Positions 16,385-25,284 of a stretch of DNA of 64,000 nt are shown in pieces. Both the position numbers and the translations under genes were made by a program. Source of the DNA: Saprospiraceae bacterium (GTDB lineage: Bacteria > Bacteroidota > Bacteroidia > Chitinophagales > Saprospiraceae); NCBI GenBank assembly GCA_020629035.1, contig JAHDEC010000007.1, forward strand, positions 62,001 to 126,000, written 5' to 3'. Every line of letters starts with the position of its first letter. The stretch's first letter is position 1. The notes below the pieces were generated by a model, which was given only the letters and a program-made list of their open reading frames with translations, made no database searches and was not told the DNA's origin.

Positions 16385-17464
16385 TCAATCAATTGCTGGC
16401 TTGTGAAAAGCACCGTACAAGGCGCCACCTATCGAATCTCGACTAGCACCGGTTACCTTAGCCAACAGATTTTCGTGATTATTTAATCGATAATAAGCCA
16501 GCAATGCCATCAAAATCGATTCTTTAAATTCAACAATGTCATCTGAGGGCAGCACTAATTCCATTTGTAGTTTGGCTAATTGATTATCTAACAAATTTTT
16601 AAAGAAAGTGTTTCTGATTCCTCCTCCAGTCGCCAATACTTTTGTCTTTATGGTTTTTGCATCTGAAAGTTCATGAGCAATACGTTTCGCTAAAAAGTGA
16701 GCAAAGGTGTGTAAAGCATCTTTGGGAGTTATTTTAGTGTTTACCATCTTAGGTATAAATGATTCCTTAATGTAGGAATTATCTAATGATTTGGGAGCTG
16801 ATTGACTAAAATATGGATCGCCACCAAGCATATTATAAAGATCTTGATCTAACACACCTTCTGCAGCCCAGCTTCCGTCCTTATCATAGGATGATCCAAG
16901 TTGTTTTGCAAAAAAATCAAAGACCTGATTACAAGGCGCAATGTCATATCCAGTAATCTCATCGTTTTTTCGGCAGCTAACATTTGCAATGCCTCCCAAA
17001 TTCAGAAACAGGTCATAATCCCGAAATAGAACCAAGTCTGCAAGCGGTGCCATGGGTGTACCTTCTCCTCCCAGTGCAATATCTTGCTGTCGAAAATCAG
17101 CAATAACCGGTATCCCGGTTAGGGCGTATAAACTTGCTCCACTTCCCATTTGAAAAGTAAAACCTTGATCTGGAAGATGAGTCACTGTATGACCATGCAA
17201 AGCAATGGCATCTATCTTAACTTTGGTTTCCAATTTATTTACCGCATTAGCAATCCACTTAGTGAAGCCCACTTGCTTTGTAAGTACTGAAGTTAAGCTG
17301 TCTGATGGATTAAGCTCTACTAATTCTAAAACCTGATTATTATAGGGTATGGACCAATGTTGGATTACTTCCCAATGCAAGTTATCCAGGCCACTAAATC
17401 CGCAGAGCGAAAGATCCATTCCGTCTTTCGAACTTCCAGTCATAATACCTAGCAAATACATCAT
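16385..17464 (-). CDS. anmK: Anhydro-N-acetylmuramic acid kinase
   Basis: The 359-residue protein starts MMYLLGIMTGSSKDGMDLSL, matching the GxMSGTSxDGxD start of the AnmK family (here MTGSSKDGMD). It contains VIADFRQQDIALGGEGTPMAP, LNLGGIANVS and ATGGGIRNTF, the conserved sugar- and ATP-binding blocks of this sugar-kinase superfamily member. The enzyme opens and phosphorylates 1,6-anhydro-MurNAc to MurNAc-6-phosphate in peptidoglycan recycling in the cytoplasm. It is the first gene of a short minus-strand unit with the SDR gene and is divergent from the TetR/efflux unit. The length is normal for the family. Confidence 0.95.
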   Translation of the reverse strand: MMYLLGIMTGSSKDGMDLSLCGFSGLDNLHWEVIQHWSIPYNNQVLELVELNPSDSLTSVLTKQVGFTKWIANAVNKLETKVKIDAIALHGHTVTHLPDQGFTFQMGSGASLYALTGIPVIADFRQQDIALGGEGTPMAPLADLVLFRDYDLFLNLGGIANVSCRKNDEITGYDIAPCNQVFDFFAKQLGSSYDKDGSWAAEGVLDQDLYNMLGGDPYFSQSAPKSLDNSYIKESFIPKMVNTKITPKDALHTFAHFLAKRIAHELSDAKTIKTKVLATGGGIRNTFFKNLLDNQLAKLQMELVLPSDDIVEFKESILMALLAYYRLNNHENLLAKVTGASRDSIGGALYGAFHKPAID

Positions 17465-17502
17465 ATGTCGAAGATATTAGAATTCTTGTAGTACTGAGCT
17501 AG

Positions 17503-17528
17503 AATTCTATGCTTTAAAAGCATGAATT
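17503..17528. promoter_or_regulatory. Imperfect 26-bp palindrome between anmK and the TetR unit
   Basis: AATTC and ATGCTTT (with one extra base between them) mirror AAAGCAT and GAATT around a central A. It lies in the divergent intergenic region 39 bases upstream of anmK. TAGAATTCT also recurs as a direct repeat at 17478 and 17500. It could be an operator; this is inference. Confidence 0.4.
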
Positions 17529-17560
17529 AGAAGAAAAGGCACTGAATAAAAAACTAAAAC

Positions 17561-17592
17561 TTGGCCTCTTTGTTAAACTCATAGTATATTTG
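17561..17592 (+). promoter_or_regulatory. Promoter of the TetR-efflux unit
   Basis: A TTG at 17561-17563 and a perfect TATATTTG at 17585-17592 are spaced 21 bases apart, fitting the Bacteroidota -33/-7 consensus. Transcription would start near 17599. That is close to the damaged ATG at 17635 and rather far from the first in-frame ATG at 17708. Confidence 0.6.
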
Positions 17593-17626
17593 GAAACTCA
17601 AACCACAATTATAGTTTCCGTGGTTT
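17592..17626. promoter_or_regulatory. Two interleaved 7-bp inverted repeats (candidate operator or leader fold)
   Basis: GGAAACT (17592-17598) pairs with AGTTTCC (17613-17619), and AAACCAC (17600-17606) pairs with GTGGTTT (17620-17626). The order is A-B-A'-B'. As DNA this could be an autoregulatory TetR operator overlapping the transcription start. As RNA the topology is that of a pseudoknot. Confidence 0.5.
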
Positions 17627-17707
17627 ATAAAATAATGTAGCATCAATCAGAAATTAATAGATACAAGCCTTTCTTTATTCCTAAAATTTGGAATTCGAAG
17701 TATCAGC

Positions 17708-18235
17708 ATGGATGATATTGCCAAGCATTTAGGCGTATCCAAAAAAACCCTATATCAAGAAGTAGACTCTAAAGAAAGCCTTATCCGAGCGGTTATCGAA
17801 AGTTTTATCAAAGAAGAAAAATCTTTTGTTTCTAATATCTTCAAAAATTCGGAAAATGCGGTAGACGAAATCTTCCAGATGAGTGCCTACTTGATAGAGT
17901 TTTTAAAGCAAGTTAAACCTTCTACACAATACGAACTGCGTAAATATTATCCAAAATTGGCCGAACTGATTGATGTAGGTCACATGGAATATATCCGAGG
18001 TGTAATGGAGCACAATCTCCGAAGAGGCATCCGAGAAAAACTATATCGGTCCGATTTAAATTCGACTTTAATTATTTCTTTTTACATGAACAATACTCGA
18101 TGGTTATCTGAGCAAACAGAACATGCTCCTGTCGATGTATATCGAGCATATATTAATTATCATTTGTTAGGCATTATGAATGAGCAAGGACTAGCTATTT
18201 ATAAAGCCTATGTTAAAAAACTTGAACATGCATAA
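17708..18235 (+). CDS. TetR/AcrR-family regulator with a disrupted start region
   Basis: From the ATG at 17708 the protein is 175 residues and starts MDDIAKHLGVSKKTLYQEVDSKESL, the second half of a TetR helix-turn-helix. The missing first helix is encoded just upstream in the same frame (from 17636: SINQKLIDTSLSLFLKFGI), but that stretch has no ATG, GTG or TTG. An ATG at 17635 sits directly before it and is thrown out of frame by one base (ATGTAG; removing one T gives an in-frame M-S-I-N-Q start). The gene may therefore be broken by a 1-base insertion, mis-sequenced, or started at a non-standard codon. The rest is the ligand-binding helical domain. It heads an efflux operon and overlaps the next gene, so it is the likely local repressor of the pump. 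Confidence 0.8.
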   Translation: MDDIAKHLGVSKKTLYQEVDSKESLIRAVIESFIKEEKSFVSNIFKNSENAVDEIFQMSAYLIEFLKQVKPSTQYELRKYYPKLAELIDVGHMEYIRGVMEHNLRRGIREKLYRSDLNSTLIISFYMNNTRWLSEQTEHAPVDVYRAYINYHLLGIMNEQGLAIYKAYVKKLEHA

Positions 18236-19610
18236 ACATTTTATGTGGATAGCCATGGTTTGGCTAATAAGTTTAACGGCGAGCAGTCAGACGAGCTATA
18301 CGTTGCAAGAAGCACTAGATAGAGCTGCTAGTAATAACGCAGCCATAGATGAACATAACATCGAACTGGCTAAGGCAGAAAATCAGATAAAGGAAATCAG
18401 AGCTTCTGGATTACCTCAGGTAAATGGTGGCATTTCCTATAATCACTATATTGCTGCTCCTGTAAATCCAGTAGAAGATTTTATTACACCATCTATTTTT
18501 GGCGTGCTAGAAGGTACTGGTCTATTGCCAATGGGAACTTATACTGGTCCCCCAGAAACCTTCGAATTTTCATTTGTACCTAAAAATGTTTTAGCTGGTG
18601 AAATTAATGCTCGATGGTTAGTTTTTGATGGATCATATTTAGTGGCTGTAGAGGCAAGTAAATTGTACCGCGAGTTTGTAGCTTCTGGTTTAGAGTCGAA
18701 AATCCAAACCGTAAAAGCGAATGTCATAAAGTCCTACTTAAACGTAATGTTAGCCCAGATTAACAAGGTGACTTTGGAAAACAACATTGGTACACTAGAG
18801 CAATCCTTAACAGAGTCTCGAGCGATTTATGCAGAAGGATTTATCGAGCAATTAGATGTAAAAAGATTAGAATTATCGCTGAGTAATCTACAGTCCGAAT
18901 TATTAAAAGTCGAAGAGCTTATTAGTCTTTCGAAAAACTTACTTAAGTTTTATATCCGACATCCTATGGAAGAAGATATAGTGGTGAGTGACGATTTAAA
19001 TACGCTAGTAGATCAGCTAAAGACAGAAACAGATATCACGCTATTAGAATTAGATGTAACCACTCGTCCTGAATGGAAAGAAATCGGTTACGGAAGGGAT
19101 TTACAGATGATGGATGTAAAACGTATTAAAAGACAATACTACCCTAATTTGAGTGCTTTTGCATCGTTTCAAGAATCTTTGCAGCGAAATAATCTCTTTG
19201 ATAATGATCAAACAGGCTGGCTTCCGACGGCAATAGTGGGTTTAAGTGCTAACATTCCCATCTATGATGGCGGCATGAAAAAATCACAACTTGCCACTGC
19301 ACAACTTGAACTAGACAAAATAGATTTAGATCGTCAAAATTTTGCAGATCAATTAAACTTGCAATTTATGAATGCTAAATCGCAATTTATAAATGCAAAA
19401 TATAGCCTAAGTGCCGCTGAGGAAAACTTGGCACTGAACGAGGAAATTCTGCAAACTACCCAGATAAAATATAAAGAAGGTGTAGGATCTAGTTTAGAAG
19501 TAACTCAAGCCGAGTCTTCTTTATACCAGGCACAATCTGCCTACATGAATGCTATTTACAATCTAGTGAATGCAAAAGCTGATCTAGATATCATCACAGG
19601 AACCCTTTAA
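18228..19610 (+). CDS. TolC-family outer-membrane efflux channel
   Basis: The frame is open from an ATG at 18210, but the ATG at 18228 gives a cleaner signal peptide (MHKHFMWIAMVWLISLTASS, cleavage before QTSYTL) and overlaps the TetR stop by 8 bases. The mature protein has the TolC pattern: YTLQEALDRAASNNAAIDEH at the start, long heptad-rich helices, and a second internal half (LQMMDVKRIKRQYYPNLSAFA, then NIPIYDGGMKKSQLATAQLEL). It ends with GVGSSLEVTQAESSLYQAQ, the typical second-repeat helix. Members trimerise as the outer-membrane exit duct of RND pumps. It is followed by adaptor and pump genes in one operon. Confidence 0.93.
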   Translation: MHKHFMWIAMVWLISLTASSQTSYTLQEALDRAASNNAAIDEHNIELAKAENQIKEIRASGLPQVNGGISYNHYIAAPVNPVEDFITPSIFGVLEGTGLLPMGTYTGPPETFEFSFVPKNVLAGEINARWLVFDGSYLVAVEASKLYREFVASGLESKIQTVKANVIKSYLNVMLAQINKVTLENNIGTLEQSLTESRAIYAEGFIEQLDVKRLELSLSNLQSELLKVEELISLSKNLLKFYIRHPMEEDIVVSDDLNTLVDQLKTETDITLLELDVTTRPEWKEIGYGRDLQMMDVKRIKRQYYPNLSAFASFQESLQRNNLFDNDQTGWLPTAIVGLSANIPIYDGGMKKSQLATAQLELDKIDLDRQNFADQLNLQFMNAKSQFINAKYSLSAAEENLALNEEILQTTQIKYKEGVGSSLEVTQAESSLYQAQSAYMNAIYNLVNAKADLDIITGTL

Positions 19611-19630
19611 AAACTATCAAAACAAGTATA

Positions 19631-20782
19631 ATGAAACATCTATTAATCATATTTACGAGCCTCGCACTTATCGTTTCATGCAGCCCTGGAACTGATACAA
19701 AAAACACCATGCCAGAAGACCTAGCTGGATTGAAAAAATTATTGACTGAACAGAAAAGTGAAGCAAAGGCTTTAGCGACAAGCATGGAAGAAATTCAAGC
19801 AAAAATCGATAAACTACAACCACCATCAGCCAAGGAAAAGGTTATTGTAGTTACTGAAAAAATAGCTAAAGAATCCATTGATTTAATTGCTCAAGTTCAA
19901 GGCGCTGTGCTATCCGACAACTTTGCAATGGCTAGCAGTGAAATGGGTGGAAGGCTACTAACTATGACTGTCCAAGAGGGAGACTATGTAAAAGCTGGAC
20001 AAACCATTGGAAGCGTGGATTTTGAAAGTTTTGAAAAGCAAAAAGCTGAACTGCAAACGGGGCTTAGTCTAGCTACTGATGTTTTCGAGAGACAATCCAG
20101 ATTGTGGAAGCAGAACATTGGGTCTGAAATTCAATACTTAGAAGCAAAAAACAACAAAGAACGATTAGAGAAATCCCTAGAAACCCTGCAATCTCAGATC
20201 ACTAAAAAATACATCAAAGCACCTATATCTGGTGTGGTAGATCAGAAATTCTTGTCACAAGGTGAAATGGCAGGTCCTGGGACTCCGGTGGTCAAAATAT
20301 TAAATACTTCAGCCCTGAAAGTGGCTGTTGATATTCCAGAAAAATACATTTCTTCTGTAAAGCGTGGACAAACAGTAACGGTACGATACCCAGCATTGGA
20401 CCAAGAAATGAAAAAGACCATTTCAATGGTGGGAAGAACCATCGACCCATCAAATAGGACCTTTAAGATCGAAGTGAAAACCGGCAGTCAAGGTGGTTTA
20501 ATCAAGCCATTCTTATTAGCAGAGGTTGATTTCGTTGCCGAACAATTAAAGGACATCATTGCTATTAGTCCAGAGCTCATCCAAGAGGAGGTAAGCGGTA
20601 AGAAGTTCGTATTTATCAATCAAGATGGAGTGGCTATCAAACGCTACGTAGAAGCTGGACAATCAAACGATGATAAAGTGGTTATCGAATCAGGTTTAGA
20701 AGAGAATGATGAGATCATTACTGAAGGCGCTTTCTTTGTAAAAGAAGGTGAACTTTTAGAAACTAAATCAACTGAAATATAA
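19631..20782 (+). CDS. Periplasmic adaptor (membrane fusion) lipoprotein of an RND pump
   Basis: The 383-residue protein has a lipoprotein signal ending LALIVSC with the lipid Cys at residue 17. Next comes a coiled-coil segment (residues about 30-65), which is unusual so close to the N-terminus. The lipoyl/barrel-sandwich halves follow (TVQEGDYVKAGQTIGSVD and KAPISGVVDQKFLSQGEM) around an alpha-hairpin, then the beta-barrel (ALKVAVDIPEKYISSVKRG). This is the AcrA/HlyD order. It should bridge the RND pump and the TolC-like channel. The gene lies 20 bases after the channel and 9 bases before the pump. Confidence 0.93.
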   Translation: MKHLLIIFTSLALIVSCSPGTDTKNTMPEDLAGLKKLLTEQKSEAKALATSMEEIQAKIDKLQPPSAKEKVIVVTEKIAKESIDLIAQVQGAVLSDNFAMASSEMGGRLLTMTVQEGDYVKAGQTIGSVDFESFEKQKAELQTGLSLATDVFERQSRLWKQNIGSEIQYLEAKNNKERLEKSLETLQSQITKKYIKAPISGVVDQKFLSQGEMAGPGTPVVKILNTSALKVAVDIPEKYISSVKRGQTVTVRYPALDQEMKKTISMVGRTIDPSNRTFKIEVKTGSQGGLIKPFLLAEVDFVAEQLKDIIAISPELIQEEVSGKKFVFINQDGVAIKRYVEAGQSNDDKVVIESGLEENDEIITEGAFFVKEGELLETKSTEI

Positions 20783-20791
20783 GCATCAGCT

Positions 20792-23700
20792 ATGAAGAAT
20801 ATAATTGATAATTTAAGAGAGTTTAAACTTACTTCATTAGCTGTAGACAATGCAACTTCGGTCTTTATGATTGCATTTATGATCTTGCTTTTTGGAATAC
20901 GCTCTTATAATGATATGCCTAAGGAACAATTTCCTGAAGCTTCATTACCTACGGTTTATATAAATACGCCATACTTTGGAAACTCGGCAGAAGAAATCGA
21001 AAACTATGTTTCTAGACCCCTAGAAAAGGAGATCGAAAATCAGACAGGCATCAAGTATGTAAAATCAACATCTGTCCAAGATTTCTCAGTAATTATTGCA
21101 GAATTTGATGCTGATATAGATATGACCTTAGCAGTTAATCGAGTGAAAGATGCTGTGGATTTAGCCAAAAGTGAGCTTCCTGAAGATTTATCTAGTGAAC
21201 CAGCCGTCCTCGAGGTAAATATGAGTGACATCCCTATTGTAACCATAAACATATCAGGTGACTATAGCAACGATGAATTAAAGCTATTTGGAGAATATAT
21301 TAAAGACCGAGTAGAGCTGATCAAGGAGGTCTCAGAAGTAGATATGAAGGGTGATCGTGAGCGAGAAGTAAGGATCGATGTAGACATGGTTAAAATGCAG
21401 GCGGTCAAGGTTTCTTTTAGTGATATTGAGAATGCCTTTAGGACCGAAAATTTGACAATGTCAGGTGGGGAAATGCTGAACAATCAGTTTAAACGTTCGG
21501 TACGAATTATAGGCCAGTTTGGTGATGTAGAAGAGATGGAAAAAATGATTGTCAAGTCTGAGAATCAGCGTCCAATCTACTTGAGGGATATCGCCGATGT
21601 GAGTTTTAATTATGAAGAGCGATCAAGTATCGCACGTTCAGATCAATATCCAGTGATTTCCTTAGATATCATTAAGCGTAGAGGAGAAAACTTGATTAAT
21701 GCTGCCGATGGCATCAAAAAAGTAATCGAGGAAGCGAAACCAAATCTTCCGCCAGATTTAAAAATTTCTTTGTTCAATGACCAATCGGTTTACACAAAAA
21801 ATGAAGTAGACAATTTATTAAACTCCATTATTTCAGGAGTTATTTTGGTGGTACTTGTATTGCTTTTCTTTTTAGGTTTAAGAAATGCCATGTTTGTGGG
21901 TATTGCTATACCATTATCCATGTTGACAGGTATCTTAATCTTGCATGTTACTGGTACAACGATGAATATCGTGGTGTTATTTGCCTTGATTCTAGCGCTT
22001 GGTTTATTAGTTGATAATGCTATTGTAGTGGTGGAAAACATCTATCGTTATATGCAAAATGGCTATAACAATATAGAGGCTGCCAAATATGGTACTGGAG
22101 AAGTGGCCCTGCCTATTATCGCATCGACAGCCACTACCCTAGCCGCTTTCTTACCGCTTGCCTTCTGGCCTGGATTAATGGGTGAGTTTTTGTTTTATTT
22201 GCCAGCCACCTTAATCATAGTACTCTGTTCTTCGCTCTTTGTCGCATTGGTGATTAATCCTGTGTTGACTTCTGCATTGATGAAAGTCGACCAACGAACT
22301 GATGATAAGGCTGCAAGAAATAAGAAGCGCAGAAATATATTGATTGGTTCAGTTATTATGTTGATGGGAGCCATCTTATTCCATTTTGCTGATGTCCTAT
22401 GGGTGCGAAATTTATTAGGTATAGCACTTATCGTGAGCCTAGTTAATTTCTTTTTACTTCGTCCAGCTTCATTCTATTTTCAAGAAAGAATATTACCTGT
22501 TCTAGAAAAGCTATATGATAAATTTATTCGATTTGTTCTTGGCGGATTTAAGCCAATATTGACACTCTTTGGGACCTTTTTACTCTTAATTGGTTCACTT
22601 ATTTTGCTCGGTTTAAATATGCCTAAGGTGGAGTTTTTCCCTATTGCGGATCCACTCTACGTTAATGTTTTTATCGAGTTACCTATGGGTAAAGATATTG
22701 AAGCTACCAATGAATTTGTAAAAGATATCGAGGATCGAGTAATCGAAACCTTAGAACCCAATATGGATATTGTTGAGGCGGTATTAACTCAGATTGGTGA
22801 AAACACCTCTGATCCTAATTCTCCTCCTGAACCGGGTGTGACACCTAACAAAGCAAGGATAACCATCTCCTTTGTAGAAACTAAAGAGCGTGGTGAAAAG
22901 TCTTCGAGAACAATAATGGAGGAAGTTCGTGCAGCCGTTTCTGGTTATGCAGGAGTACAAATCTTTGTAGACCAAAATGCGAGTGGACCTCCGGTAGGAA
23001 AACCAATTACCATTGAACTCAGAGGTGATGACGTCGATTCCCTTGTCGTGGTTTCTGATCGGATGATTAAATACATAAACGATCAATCCATTCCGGGGAT
23101 TGAGGAATTAAAACCAGATGTGAGATTAGGAAAGCCTGAGCTTATCGTCAATGTGGATAGAGAATCAGCTCGACGTTACGAAATCTCAACTTACAGTATT
23201 GCGGATGCTATACGTACATCTATTTTTGGGAAAGAAGTATCTAAGTTTAAGCAAGGAGAAGAGGAATATCCAATTATGGTGCGCTTGAGTGAGCAATATA
23301 AAAACAACATCTCATCCATCTTAGATCAGAAAGTTACGTTTAGGAACCCAGCCAATGGACAACTTACCCAAGTACCTATTTCTGCGGTGTCTGATGTTCA
23401 GTATTCAAGTACCTATAGCTCCATCAAACGAAAGGATGGAAAAAGACTAATAACCATAGCATCTAATGTTTTAGAAGGCTACAACCCTAATGAAATAGTA
23501 GCCGAAATTAAAGCCTCCCTAGAGAGTTTTGATTTTGCTGATGGAATGTCTTTTGAATTTGCAGGAGAACAACAGCAACAAGCAGAAGATATGGCTTTCT
23601 TAATGAATGCATTTTTCATAGCCATCTTTGCCATTTTCATCATTTTGGTTGCTCAATTTAATAGTTTGTTGAGTCCATTTATCATCGTTCTATCCATCCT

Positions 23701-24211
23701 GTTTAGTACCATTGGTGTATTCTTAGGGTACGCGTTTACAGGACGAACAATTACCGTGATCTTTACGGGTGTAGGTATTATATCCCTGGCCGGTATTGTG
23801 GTAAATAATGCGATCGTTTTAATTGATTACATCAATTTATTAATTCGTAGAAAGCTTAAAAAGCTTGGATTAGATTCGGCAGAAGATCTGAGTTTTTCAG
23901 ATATAAAAGAGTGCATTATTGAAGGAGGAGCTACGAGGCTTAGACCCGTGTTATTAACAGCCATTACAACTATCCTAGGGCTGGTGCCTTTGGCAGTTGG
24001 GTTTAACTTCAATTTCTTTACTTTGATAACTGAGTTGGATCCTAAGATATTTATCGGCGGTGATAATACTGCCATGTGGGGTCCAATGTCATGGACAGTG
24101 ATTTATGGATTATCATTTGCTACATTTTTAACCCTTGTGGTTATACCAGTGATGTACTGGTTAGCGTTTAGAATGAAGTTTGGCGTGACTAAAATATTCA
24201 AAAAGAAATGA
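20792..24211 (+). CDS. RND-family efflux transporter (AcrB-like)
   Basis: The 1139-residue protein has the RND layout: TM1 (residues about 24-38), a first periplasmic loop opening with PKEQFPEASLPTVYI, TM2-6 (about 345-500), a second half with TM7 near 590-610, another large periplasmic domain, and the C-terminal TM block. TM4 reads GLLVDNAIVVVEN, so the second of the two classic Asp residues is Asn (D408/N409 here). TM10 reads VVNNAIVL, with Asn (N1005) where AcrB has its essential Lys. The substrate cannot be predicted. The last codons overlap pdxH by 4 bases (ATGA), suggesting translational coupling. Confidence 0.95.
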   Translation: MKNIIDNLREFKLTSLAVDNATSVFMIAFMILLFGIRSYNDMPKEQFPEASLPTVYINTPYFGNSAEEIENYVSRPLEKEIENQTGIKYVKSTSVQDFSVIIAEFDADIDMTLAVNRVKDAVDLAKSELPEDLSSEPAVLEVNMSDIPIVTINISGDYSNDELKLFGEYIKDRVELIKEVSEVDMKGDREREVRIDVDMVKMQAVKVSFSDIENAFRTENLTMSGGEMLNNQFKRSVRIIGQFGDVEEMEKMIVKSENQRPIYLRDIADVSFNYEERSSIARSDQYPVISLDIIKRRGENLINAADGIKKVIEEAKPNLPPDLKISLFNDQSVYTKNEVDNLLNSIISGVILVVLVLLFFLGLRNAMFVGIAIPLSMLTGILILHVTGTTMNIVVLFALILALGLLVDNAIVVVENIYRYMQNGYNNIEAAKYGTGEVALPIIASTATTLAAFLPLAFWPGLMGEFLFYLPATLIIVLCSSLFVALVINPVLTSALMKVDQRTDDKAARNKKRRNILIGSVIMLMGAILFHFADVLWVRNLLGIALIVSLVNFFLLRPASFYFQERILPVLEKLYDKFIRFVLGGFKPILTLFGTFLLLIGSLILLGLNMPKVEFFPIADPLYVNVFIELPMGKDIEATNEFVKDIEDRVIETLEPNMDIVEAVLTQIGENTSDPNSPPEPGVTPNKARITISFVETKERGEKSSRTIMEEVRAAVSGYAGVQIFVDQNASGPPVGKPITIELRGDDVDSLVVVSDRMIKYINDQSIPGIEELKPDVRLGKPELIVNVDRESARRYEISTYSIADAIRTSIFGKEVSKFKQGEEEYPIMVRLSEQYKNNISSILDQKVTFRNPANGQLTQVPISAVSDVQYSSTYSSIKRKDGKRLITIASNVLEGYNPNEIVAEIKASLESFDFADGMSFEFAGEQQQQAEDMAFLMNAFFIAIFAIFIILVAQFNSLLSPFIIVLSILFSTIGVFLGYAFTGRTITVIFTGVGIISLAGIVVNNAIVLIDYINLLIRRKLKKLGLDSAEDLSFSDIKECIIEGGATRLRPVLLTAITTILGLVPLAVGFNFNFFTLITELDPKIFIGGDNTAMWGPMSWTVIYGLSFATFLTLVVIPVMYWLAFRMKFGVTKIFKKK

Positions 24212-24846
24212 AAGATTTAAAGGATTTACGAGTACAATATAGTAAGGGAAGCTTAGATCGATCTGAGCTTCCTGAAAATCCTTTTGATTTGTTTAATAGT
24301 TGGCTCAATGCTGCTCGTCTTTCGGACGTAGTGGAACCCAATGCTATGACCTTATCGACCTCAGCAGGTGATATTCCATCTGCTAGAACGGTACTCATAA
24401 AAGAGTTAACTGATACAGGCATCGTCTTTTACACGAATTACGAGAGTCAAAAAGCTCAAGATATTGACATTAACCCTGTTGTAGCTCTCAACTTTTTATG
24501 GAAGGAAATGGAACGTCAGGTACGGCTTCGGGGTACAGCAGAAAAGATTAGTGCCGAACGGTCCTTAGCGTATTTCCAATCTCGTCCTCGTGATAGTCAA
24601 ATCTCTGCTTGGACTTCACCTCAGAGTCAAATGGTAATGAATAAAGACTATTTGATGGAATTGCGTGATAAAGTAGAAATGCGCTTTGCTGATGAAGAAC
24701 ACCTACCCTTGCCTCCTGATTGGGGAGGAATCGAAATAAAGTTGCACTACTTTGAATTTTGGCAGGGACGACCTAATAGATTTCATGATCGATTTGTCTA
24801 TGAATTAATCGAAGATACATGGCAAATCCAACGTTTAGCGCCCTAG
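24208..24846 (+). CDS. pdxH: Pyridoxamine 5'-phosphate oxidase
   Basis: The 212-residue protein matches PdxH throughout: LRVQYSKGSLDRSELPENPF at the start, then SARTVLIKELTDTGIVFYTN (FMN/PLP-binding), LNFLWKEMERQVRLRGTAE, YFQSRPRDSQISAWTSPQS, and the C-terminal FWQGRPNRFHDRF with the conserved R-x-H motif. The enzyme oxidises pyridoxamine- or pyridoxine-phosphate to pyridoxal 5'-phosphate using FMN and oxygen, in the cytoplasm. The length is normal. It starts within the end of the RND pump gene and is followed one base later by yjbQ, so the vitamin B6 gene is cotranscribed with an efflux system. Confidence 0.97.
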   Translation: MKDLKDLRVQYSKGSLDRSELPENPFDLFNSWLNAARLSDVVEPNAMTLSTSAGDIPSARTVLIKELTDTGIVFYTNYESQKAQDIDINPVVALNFLWKEMERQVRLRGTAEKISAERSLAYFQSRPRDSQISAWTSPQSQMVMNKDYLMELRDKVEMRFADEEHLPLPPDWGGIEIKLHYFEFWQGRPNRFHDRFVYELIEDTWQIQRLAP

Positions 24847-24847
24847 C

Positions 24848-25261
24848 ATGATAAAGCAATACATTACTAAGCTAAGCGCTCGATCAAGAGGTTTTCACAT
24901 CATTACTCAAGATGTATTGCGAACCATCAATAATGGGTTGCCTGAACAAGGAATTCTTCATGTTTTCATCCAGCATACTTCCGCTGGTTTATGTATTAAT
25001 GAAAACGCAGATCCCGACGTATTACATGATTTTGAGTTGTTTTTTAATCGGCTTGCCCCCGAACATTTAGCTGGAATGAAGCATACTATAGAAGGTCTCG
25101 ATGATATGCCTGCTCATATAAAAGCGGCATTGGTTGGTCACTCAATACAAGTCCCTATTGTGAATGGGCGATTAGCACTTGGCACTTGGCAAGGCATTTA
25201 TTTGTGTGAGTTTAGAAATCATGCGGCTGGTCGGAATCTGGTAGTTAGTGTTTGGACTTAG
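24848..25261 (+). CDS. YjbQ-family protein (UPF0047)
   Basis: The 137-residue protein has the family signature HTSAGLCINENADPDVLHDF (residues about 42-61), then HTIEGLDDMPAHIKAALVG and LGTWQGIYLCEFRNHAAGR. Conserved His residues and the Glu/Asn cluster form the predicted metal or ligand site. E. coli YjbQ has weak thiamine-phosphate synthase activity; the physiological role is unsettled. The gene begins one base after pdxH and ends the efflux/pdxH unit. No clear terminator follows. Confidence 0.92.
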   Translation: MIKQYITKLSARSRGFHIITQDVLRTINNGLPEQGILHVFIQHTSAGLCINENADPDVLHDFELFFNRLAPEHLAGMKHTIEGLDDMPAHIKAALVGHSIQVPIVNGRLALGTWQGIYLCEFRNHAAGRNLVVSVWT

Positions 25262-25284
25262 CATAGTAAGCATTTAAAAAAATC

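Noticed and set aside
18210-18227. Upstream start of the TolC-like protein at 18210
   Set aside because: It adds MLKNLN before a complete signal peptide; the ATG at 18228 overlapping the TetR stop is simpler. It cannot be fully excluded.
22784-23086. 100-residue minus-strand frame
   Set aside because: It is antisense to the well-supported RND pump gene and shows no domain signature.
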